A stretch of DNA of 64,000 bases from PSRF01 sp051000815. Lineage in GTDB: Bacteria > Acidobacteriota > Blastocatellia > Pyrinomonadales > Pyrinomonadaceae. The DNA lies in contig JBPCNX010000037.1 of assembly GCA_051000815.1 (NCBI GenBank), forward strand, positions 124,001 through 188,000, given 5' to 3'. Position numbers and translations under genes: made by a program. The notes under the pieces were generated by a model that was given only the letters and a program-made list of their open reading frames with translations, was not told the origin of the DNA and searched no databases. Positions 58,134-64,000 of the stretch are shown one piece after another (position 1 is the stretch's first letter; every line of letters begins with the position of its first letter).

Positions 58134-60158
58134 TCACCCGCCTACATGCACAATAGGGCGACGTTCAGGGTCCTTCTCGGCTTGACGCAATACCTCATGA
58201 GTAACCGGGGCGGTATCTCCCTCACCAAACGCAATGTACTTCATCAGATATGAAAGCGGATTGCCTTCGCTCCACCCGAAATATACGTGGGGCAACTTGC
58301 CGGTTTCGTTTCTCAGGAAAAGCAGAAAGGCTGCGATGGCGTTTGGCACGGCGGGAGAGTGTGTCCGCAAGATCCGAAATCCGTCAACTCGTTCACCGGT
58401 GATCTTGAGAACTCCGGAAAACTCCGACGCGTCGCCTGGGGTAACTTCAAAAAAGAGGATTGGTTCTCCGAGCGGGATGTGATTGTCCGTTCGCTTCTCG
58501 TCCTCTTTGAGTTTGTATTCGAGTGCATCGCCGGTATCCATACGGTTGGCGATGATGCGTATGGTGCCTTTGGCAGCATGGCGAACCAACTCACGAGCGT
58601 CGTCGTCAAGCTCAACGCGTTCCACCCGCAATTCCGTGGAACGCCACACTCGCGAAAATAGCGAAGTGAAAACAATAGCGACGATAAAGACTGCCGCGAT
58701 CTTAATGCCCTCAGGTTGTTCGATGATGTTAAGGACAGTTGTGTAAGCAAACACGAGCGAAATCAGCATAAAGGCCCACTGCCGCGCTTCTCCGCGCCGG
58801 CGCGCGGAAAGCGTCACCGCGATGGCTGCGGAAGTCATCAGCGCCAGCACTCCCGTGGCATACGCTCCGGCTTGCGCATCAACATCAGCCCTGAACAGAA
58901 TCGTCACAAGAAAACAGATCAAGGCAAACACCACAACCAGCGGACGAATGGCGCGCGCCCATTCGGGCGCCATGCCATAACGTGGAAGGTAACGGGGAAC
59001 GATGTTAAGCAGACCGGCGAGCGCGGATGATCCGGCGAACCAGAGAATGGAAATCGTGCTGAGGTCGTAAATGGTTCCGAAGATGTCCCCCAGATAGAAA
59101 TGCGCCAGGTAAGCAAGCGCCCGCCCGTTGGCTTTGCCGCCTTCTGAGGTTGCGGTTTCAGGTTGGAATTCTGCGGCAGGAATCAGAAGGGTCGTGACAA
59201 TGCTGCTTGCGATCAGCAGAAAACTCATGATCAACGCAGCTGTAGTCAGCAACTTTCGTGTGTTCTGGATTCTACCCTGTAGAAGATCAGCCCGCGGGCC
59301 AGCGAGAGTTCGCGCGCTTCTCGTCGTATGAATCTCTTCCAATTCTCCCGCACTCAAATCTCTGTCGCCCCGCACCAACGGCATCACGACGACCCCTGTT
59401 TCGAAGCCCGACAGGCCGAGAGCCAGTTTGGGAAAGACAATCAGAGCTGACCCGATCATTAGCAAAGGGTTGCGATAGGTTTGGAATAACGCCTCCTTCC
59501 AGTTCGATGCGCCTGTAGGATGAGTAAAGATCTCGTAAAAACCCACCGCGAGGACTGTGATATTCAATAGCAGATACACCGCGACGATGAGTACGGCAAT
59601 GCCTATGGCCTCTTTAAACCCTTTGAGGAAGACTGCCGCGAGGGCGCCAATCAACACCAGAGTCACGATGATGCGGTGGTGAAGGAAGTCGAGGTGCTCA
59701 ACGACAAACGGGTTCTCAATAATGTGAGCTGTGGCGTCCGCCGCTGAGAGAGTGATAGTGATAATGAAGCTGGTGGCGGCGAACCCGAGCAGAGCCAGGA
59801 CAAATAACTTTCCCTTCCAGCGAGAAAGTAAGTTCTCCAGCATTGAAATTGATCCGTCACCGTGGGGACTCTCAGCCGCAACGCGATGATACATCGGGAG
59901 GGCGCCGAAGAGCGTGAGCAGGACCAGAACGAGCGTGGCGATTGGAGAGAGGATTCCGGCAGCGATATAAGCAATGCCTGGTTGGTAGCCGAGAGTTGAA
60001 AAGTAATCAACACCGGTCAAGCACATCACCTTCCACCAGGGATGTTGCTTGTGACCTGAATCGCGTTCGTGAGACGACTCTGCTTCCTTTGCGCCTCGAA
60101 ATAACCAGAGCTTTAGCTTTCGCCTTGTTCTCTCGGAAAGAACCATCTTGCTGGCCAT
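58134..60158 (-). CDS. APC-superfamily transporter B (tandem paralogue)
   Basis: This 674-residue paralogue of transporter A is clearly homologous over the entire length: HKQHPWWKVMCLTGVDYFST, then LGYQPGIAYIAAGILSPIAT, GFETGVVVMPLVRGDRDLSA, and the same C-terminal domain ending ERRPIVHVGG. The helix 3-4 region differs most. Its start is uncertain: ATG 60158 (MASKMVLSERTRRKLK) is chosen over TTG 60173. It is upstream of transporter A in tandem and separated by the riboswitch leader. Its own leader has a different structured RNA. The substrate is unknown; duplication suggests separate regulation of the same or related ions. Confidence 0.86.
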   Translation of the reverse strand: MASKMVLSERTRRKLKLWLFRGAKEAESSHERDSGHKQHPWWKVMCLTGVDYFSTLGYQPGIAYIAAGILSPIATLVLVLLTLFGALPMYHRVAAESPHGDGSISMLENLLSRWKGKLFVLALLGFAATSFIITITLSAADATAHIIENPFVVEHLDFLHHRIIVTLVLIGALAAVFLKGFKEAIGIAVLIVAVYLLLNITVLAVGFYEIFTHPTGASNWKEALFQTYRNPLLMIGSALIVFPKLALGLSGFETGVVVMPLVRGDRDLSAGELEEIHTTRSARTLAGPRADLLQGRIQNTRKLLTTAALIMSFLLIASSIVTTLLIPAAEFQPETATSEGGKANGRALAYLAHFYLGDIFGTIYDLSTISILWFAGSSALAGLLNIVPRYLPRYGMAPEWARAIRPLVVVFALICFLVTILFRADVDAQAGAYATGVLALMTSAAIAVTLSARRRGEARQWAFMLISLVFAYTTVLNIIEQPEGIKIAAVFIVAIVFTSLFSRVWRSTELRVERVELDDDARELVRHAAKGTIRIIANRMDTGDALEYKLKEDEKRTDNHIPLGEPILFFEVTPGDASEFSGVLKITGERVDGFRILRTHSPAVPNAIAAFLLFLRNETGKLPHVYFGWSEGNPLSYLMKYIAFGEGDTAPVTHEVLRQAEKDPERRPIVHVGG

Positions 60159-60287
60159 TAACCCGCGACTCAATCAGTAGCCTGGCCTTCTCCCTTGTTT
60201 GATGTCGTCGAATCCTACTCTCATTCGACAGCACGTCAAGCGCTCTCTTTGCTGTCGAAGTGGAACCTCTCCGAAAACAACATGTAG

Positions 60288-60324
60288 ACAAAAAGCGGGT
60301 GGGGGCCTCCCACAACCCCCACCC
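60288..60324 (-). terminator. terminator in the leader of transporter B
   Basis: On the minus strand GGGTGGGGG and CCCCCACCC form a 9-bp stem with a 10-base loop, followed by GCTTTTTG. It lies about 130 bases before the transporter B start. It could instead end the upstream small membrane-protein transcript. Confidence 0.85.
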
Positions 60325-60420
60325 TGAGGCCACGTGTCCTCACCCCACGCAGCACTTCGTCCACCGGGGAGGTGAACGCAGGCGGATTATGCCTCAGTCC
60401 GGCTAAACTTTCAATAATCT
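60324..60420 (-). ncRNA. candidate structured leader RNA of transporter B
   Basis: On the minus strand CTGAGGC (60391-60397) pairs with GCCTCAG (60324-60330), enclosing about 60 bases with CACCTCCCC and GGGGTGAGG segments that can pair further. The 3' strand of this stem abuts and shares a base with the terminator. It does not match the ydaO consensus or another riboswitch I know. The arrangement of an aptamer-like stem directly before a terminator is what suggests regulation. Confidence 0.5.
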
Positions 60421-60505
60421 GAAATGGCTTAAAACGAGGGGATCTGGCTAGAAAAACAGTGATTCAGCTACGAAGCTGGTTTCCACAGACTTCACAAAGG
60501 GGAAA

Positions 60506-60724
60506 TTAATTTGCGGGCGGAGAGTCGCTGGAAGCACGGTCGCCCGGGGAGAGATCAGCAAGCGCAACGACAAGCAGGATCGCAGTGACGCCGAGGGTAG
60601 CCAGAATGTAGAGCACCGCTGTCAGCTCTTTGTAAATTAGAAAGATGGTCAGAATCGCCAGGGCCGCGATCCAAACGTAAGTCATTGTCTTTCTGTTGCG
60701 GCCCCGCGTCTGCGATCTCACCAT
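60506..60724 (-). CDS. small membrane protein
   Basis: This is a 72-residue protein: a basic N-terminus (MVRSQTRGRNRKTMTYVWIA), then two hydrophobic segments (ALAILTIFLIYKE, AVLYILATLGVTAILLVVAL) and an acidic tail. The family is not recognised. GGGAG lies six bases before ATG 60724, a good ribosome site; an internal ATG (MTYVW) is possible. It sits upstream of the transporter B leader. It may be an unrelated single gene or a short accessory to the Wza-like gene, which ends 30 bases before it. Confidence 0.65.
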   Translation of the reverse strand: MVRSQTRGRNRKTMTYVWIAALAILTIFLIYKELTAVLYILATLGVTAILLVVALADLSPGDRASSDSPPAN

Positions 60725-60754
60725 TGATGCTCCCGCTAGTACTGTTCGTCGAAG

Positions 60755-61792
60755 TTAGTACAAAATTCGAGTGGGGATAATATTTCCAGTCGATTGCATA
60801 GCGCTGCTGAGCCCTCCTGTAATTGTTCCCAGAAGAGTCGAGCCGATGCGGCCGGCCGAAAACATACCGGCTTCAGGAACTTCAATAATGTCGTAGGCCT
60901 GAAGCAGAATATCGGGTTGCTTGTTCTTCTTAATCGCGGAGTAGTCCACGCGAATCGTTTCCTGATCTGGTGACCCGGGTTTTTGGCGGTAGATGCGCAC
61001 GTCACTAAGCTTCGCTTCTTTTTTGACACCACCCACCATTGCCAAAGCACGGCCCAGCGTAAGTTGCTCGCGCATGAAAACTCCCTGCGGAGAATTAACA
61101 CTCCCCGTAACATAAACAGGCTCGGCCTCGGTTACGAGTATGTAGTCTCCGGGACGGATCATCGGATTAGCTTCAGCCTTGCCGGCGCGAAGTTCCGAGA
61201 TCTTGACGATCTGGAGCGGAACTCTCGTCGCATCGATCGCCACTGCCTCGGTTTCCTCTCCTGGCTCAGGACACATTATTGGTTCGGTATGAAGAATCTG
61301 AATGGTTCCGGCAGCGCGCTCGGTGAACCCACCTGAGGCAGCCATGAGTTCATTGAGACGAACCTTGCGTTGCATCTGCACGCGGGTAGCCTGCCGAACG
61401 GCGCCAAACACGGTTGCCGGCGGACGACTCTTGCGCTCGGTAATGCGCACGCTCACTTGCGGGTTCTTAAGATATTTTGAGTAAGCTGCGGCGATATCTT
61501 TCTGTACATCTTTCTCAGTGCGGCACCGGGCGCGAATCGGCGTTTCGAGGAATGGCAGGGAGCTGACATTCCCTTCGCTATCGACTTCGGCAATCGCATT
61601 CAGATCAGGTTGTCCAAACACCCGGACGTCAATCAGATCACCGGGACCCAGCAGGTAGTTCCTAATTCCCTGATTGTCTACTGATCCAACTTGATTCGGA
61701 CCCTGGAAAGAGCCCTGACTCTGCTCCTGTGCCTCAACCAGGATCGCGAGACTCAGGCTAACGAGCGCCAACGCAATGATTCTTGCTTTCAT
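60755..61792 (-). CDS. Wza-like polysaccharide export protein
   Basis: This is a 345-residue outer-membrane polysaccharide biosynthesis/export protein. A signal peptide (MKARIIALALVSLSLAILVE, cleavage near AQ) is followed by the Poly_export domain (NYLLGPGDLIDVRVFGQPDL, QVSVRITERKSRP). Two SLBB-like domains follow (VFGAVRQATRVQMQRKVRLN, VYVTGSVNSPQGVFMREQLT). No lipobox Cys is seen after the signal, so it may be soluble or anchored differently. The C-terminal 40 residues are Gly/Ser-rich. No glycosyltransferase cluster is adjacent within the window, but the gene could begin an exopolysaccharide region. Confidence 0.88.
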   Translation of the reverse strand: MKARIIALALVSLSLAILVEAQEQSQGSFQGPNQVGSVDNQGIRNYLLGPGDLIDVRVFGQPDLNAIAEVDSEGNVSSLPFLETPIRARCRTEKDVQKDIAAAYSKYLKNPQVSVRITERKSRPPATVFGAVRQATRVQMQRKVRLNELMAASGGFTERAAGTIQILHTEPIMCPEPGEETEAVAIDATRVPLQIVKISELRAGKAEANPMIRPGDYILVTEAEPVYVTGSVNSPQGVFMREQLTLGRALAMVGGVKKEAKLSDVRIYRQKPGSPDQETIRVDYSAIKKNKQPDILLQAYDIIEVPEAGMFSAGRIGSTLLGTITGGLSSAMQSTGNIIPTRILY

Positions 61793-61907
61793 ATCAAAAC
61801 CTCAGAAACCTTTTAGACTTGATCGCGAACGAGTGGTGCCTTCACTTGTAAGCACTGTCCCCGATGCTTCAATTCCCAATTCACTGCGGGCTTTCAAGCA
61901 CTGCTGC

Positions 61908-62120
61908 CTACCTGATATTGCTCTGTGTCCGCGACTTCGATCGGCGCGATGTTTTTCTTCGCCGGCCTGCTGTTCCGGGCACCGCAAATCCTCTGAAAAG
62001 CAGGTTGCAATGATCGCACAAAAGGTTATAGATGCCAAACATGCGCATTATAAACGGCGTCGGTCTGTAACCTCGCCGCACACGAGAACTTTGACACTTG
62101 GGACATCTTTGCGAGATCAC
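61908..62120 (-). CDS. short zinc-ribbon protein
   Basis: This is a 70-residue protein with CPKCQSSRVRRG and CDHCNLLFRGF, a four-cysteine ribbon, and a basic tail (GRRRKTSRRSKSRTQ). It starts with GTG 62120 overlapping the TGA stop of the upstream gene (GTGA), so it is translationally coupled. It probably binds nucleic acid or zinc. I know no family name. Confidence 0.7.
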   Translation of the reverse strand: MISQRCPKCQSSRVRRGYRPTPFIMRMFGIYNLLCDHCNLLFRGFAVPGTAGRRRKTSRRSKSRTQSNIR

Positions 62121-63091
62121 TGGATTACGTCTTCCTTTTCGGACCTTCCGGTGGGCGATCGATCCTCAGGGGTTGGCTGCGTCGACTTTAAGCGCGCCTG
62201 AAGCAAGTCAATTTCGCGGCCGATCCGTTCGGCACCCGCAGTTCGCACCTCATCGTTGACGGTGTCGCGAGACAAGTAAAACAAGGCATCCTTATAGCGG
62301 TTGATTGCCCGCCGATAATGACCTTTGAATGCTGCTCGCTCAGCAAGCTCCACCCAGTGGGCGACCTTTACCGAGGCGATGAATTCCCAGATCGCGATCT
62401 TCGACGCATTCAATTCTGACTCTGCGGGAAAGGACTTCAGTGCTGAATCCAAACAGTCGAGCGCGTGATAAGCCGTTTCAATTTTATCGGACGTCCGGGC
62501 GCGTCGTTGTGCCTCATGGGTAAGCGCCAGGGCCGACTCTCGTGCCCAGGTCAGCATATGATGTTTCTCCAATGCGCGGACGCGTTCTTGCCCCGACCTG
62601 AAGATGCTGCGTTTCTCAGCGTTGAGACTGTTGGAACGTATGGCTGCCTCTGTGCTGGAAAGGAAACTTCGGCAGAGCTGAAAGACTTCGAGATGGGACT
62701 CCGGTCGTGAAGCGGCATCAGCGTCCGCCGACTGTTTCTGGAGCGCGCGAAGATTGGCGGCATGAGCTCTCGAGGAGTAAGTCTTCTGCCCAGGGCTAAT
62801 CTGATCAGCACCAACACGCGGGGAGTGTTCTGGCACACCATGCTCGAGCAGGTAACGAGTCCACGCCCGCCTCATCACGACCTCGCGTGCCGACAGGGCC
62901 ACAAGCAGTACGACGCTGGCAGCTAGACCCGCAGAGATCCAAGGCGCTTCGTCGCCGCCAATAACCAGCATCCACCAGAGCGCGAAGAACAAGACCCCTG
63001 CTGCGGCTATGGCAGCGAACATGTATCCCATGCTTGAAGGGGTTCGAGACCGCGTCGCGCGTCGCCGGGCTGTATCTCCGAAACTACTCAT
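62117..63091 (-). CDS. membrane protein with helical repeat domain
   Basis: This is a 324-residue protein. A basic N-terminus is followed by two membrane helices (about 22-47 and 51-68), and the remaining 250 residues are helical. AELAERAAFKGHYRRAIN-like TPR features appear at the end (WVELAERAAFKGHYRRAINR), then YKDALFYLS. The protein resembles 'TPR-like membrane' proteins near export genes but has no named family that I recognise. It overlaps the small zinc-ribbon gene and lies upstream of the Wza-like gene. Envelope assembly is a guess from position. Confidence 0.72.
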   Translation of the reverse strand: MSSFGDTARRRATRSRTPSSMGYMFAAIAAAGVLFFALWWMLVIGGDEAPWISAGLAASVVLLVALSAREVVMRRAWTRYLLEHGVPEHSPRVGADQISPGQKTYSSRAHAANLRALQKQSADADAASRPESHLEVFQLCRSFLSSTEAAIRSNSLNAEKRSIFRSGQERVRALEKHHMLTWARESALALTHEAQRRARTSDKIETAYHALDCLDSALKSFPAESELNASKIAIWEFIASVKVAHWVELAERAAFKGHYRRAINRYKDALFYLSRDTVNDEVRTAGAERIGREIDLLQARLKSTQPTPEDRSPTGRSEKEDVIQ

Positions 63092-63365
63092 ACGGAGCCT
63101 TTTGTCTGGGTTGCTGCTTAATACGACAAGTCACTCTTGCGCCGGGTTTGAGTTTGAAGATCGGATCATGTCTCTCAAACTAACCTCGGCAACTATATGT
63201 CGACAAATAGTCAGCTTTTTGGGCTTGCTGTGTCAATGTATGATGCCAACGCGGTAGCGAGGTGGTTCAATACGCCAAGTTGTTAACCTGCACTCCAAAC
63301 CAGGAGTTTGTGTTTTTTGCACCGACGCGTAAGTCGATTAGATCCCAAATCAAAGGATGAACGAC

Positions 63366-64000
63366 ATGGAACGAGAGTTTGCGAACAAGGTTGTGCTTGT
63401 CACCGGGGCGACATCAGGTATCGGCAGAGCGGCTGCTTTAAGATTTGCGACCGCGGGAGCCGATCTCTCCATCGTCGGACGTAATCAGGAAGCGCTGTCC
63501 AAAGTGTCGGAGCAGCTCAAACCTTTCGGCGGTCGAACACACACGCTGCGGGCCGATCTGTCGCGGGAGGCCGATTTGGATCGCGTTGTCTCGCAAACGG
63601 TGGAAATGCTGGGCGGGATCGATGTGCTGGTGAATGCCGCGGGTCACATCTCTTCGGGAACAATCGAAGACACTACCCTGCCGGCCTGGGATGCCATGCT
63701 CAACATCAACTTGCGCGCTGTGTTTCTGCTGATGCAGAAGGCAACCCCAACTCTTACCGCCAGACGGGGCAATGTTGTGAACGTCTCCAGCGTCACAGGC
63801 CTGCGCGCTTTTCCCGGTGTGCTTGCCTATTGTGTGACAAAGGCCGGCCTGGACCAGCTGACGCGTTGCGCGGCGCTGGAGTTAGCCTCCAAGGGTGTGC
63901 GAGTTAACGCTGTCAATCCGGGAGTTGTCGTCACTGAAATTCACCGTCGCGGCGGTATGAGCGACGAACAGTACGCGGTCTTCCTGGAACACTCAAAGCA
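63366..64000 (+). CDS. SDR family NAD(P)-dependent oxidoreductase (partial)
   Basis: This is a short-chain dehydrogenase with a Rossmann fold; the C-terminal part is outside the window. The cofactor-binding motif VTGATSGIGRAAALRFA is at residues about 10-26, DVLVNAAGHISSG is next, the catalytic Ser is in VVNVSSVTGLRA, and the YxxxK pair is in LAYCVTKAGLDQ, with Tyr and Lys in place. The segment VRVNAVNPGVVVTEIHRRGG follows. ATG 63366 has AAGG nine bases before; ATG 63357 in frame is too close to the ribosome site. It is divergent from the membrane-protein gene. Substrate class cannot be told. Confidence 0.9.
   Translation, partial: MEREFANKVVLVTGATSGIGRAAALRFATAGADLSIVGRNQEALSKVSEQLKPFGGRTHTLRADLSREADLDRVVSQTVEMLGGIDVLVNAAGHISSGTIEDTTLPAWDAMLNINLRAVFLLMQKATPTLTARRGNVVNVSSVTGLRAFPGVLAYCVTKAGLDQLTRCAALELASKGVRVNAVNPGVVVTEIHRRGGMSDEQYAVFLEHSK

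Overview
The window is a 64 kb piece of a bacterial chromosome. It is moderately GC-rich by eye and shows no phage, no complete insertion sequence, no rRNA and no CRISPR array. The gene mix suggests an uncultivated member of the Acidobacteriota, probably Blastocatellia/Pyrinomonadales-like. The grounds are a one-component Ser/Thr kinase fused to TPRs, a DUF4388-DnaJ-TPR fusion, a complex I cluster of the nuoCDH type, class II NrdJ, and long 'worded' inverted repeats in many spacers. The taxonomy is inference.

Layout. 1-3.4 kb: part of a complex I operon (nuoC, a small unknown gene, nuoD, partial nuoH; minus strand). 3.6-8.6 kb: rpmE, a DUF1385 membrane protein, prfA, a histidine phosphatase, a KamB-like rRNA methyltransferase broken by two tandem stops, and yebC. 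9-15.1 kb: Ser/Thr kinase, yggS-yggT-yggU, tRNA-Leu(CAG), a small Fis-type protein and a DUF6941-like protein. 15.2-26 kb: ligA, an M20 homologue with altered metal ligands coupled to an acyltransferase, a degenerate histidine kinase, the DUF4388-DnaJ-TPR protein, an HD-GYP-like phosphohydrolase, an unknown protein and an OmpR-type two-component system. 26-40.9 kb: a decayed C-terminal domain, two acyl-lipid desaturases, an RRM protein, zinc-ribbon proteins, an MFS exporter, enoyl-CoA hydratase, a class II deacetylase, a BON protein, MarC, rpoZ, a MEDS hybrid kinase and msrB. 41-50.5 kb: a low-GC membrane-anchored PIN nuclease one base behind nrdJ, a membrane coiled-coil protein with pspA, and purD.

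51-60.8 kb is the most coherent functional block and looks like a potassium/osmolyte homeostasis locus. It holds a KimA/YdaO-like APC permease interrupted by a single in-frame TAA. Next to it are KdpE-like and KdpD-like regulators without kdpFABC, and two tandem paralogous APC transporters. The transporter-kinase-regulator operon is preceded by a recognisable c-di-AMP (ydaO/yuaA) riboswitch followed by an intrinsic terminator. The second transporter has a different structured leader, also ending in a terminator, which I do not recognise. 60.7-64 kb: a Wza-like export protein, two coupled small/membrane proteins and a partial SDR oxidoreductase.

A genome-scale oddity runs through the spacers. 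Many carry long imperfect hairpins built from short repeated words (families TTGGCGATTGCC, GGTCCAAAGTCC, TTCTGCC, TAGCCGCGGAT, GAGGTCAGTACC, CTGAGACCTGAG, CGGGTTTCGGGTT). Each spacer uses its own word family, some hairpins are nested, and one runs into coding sequence.
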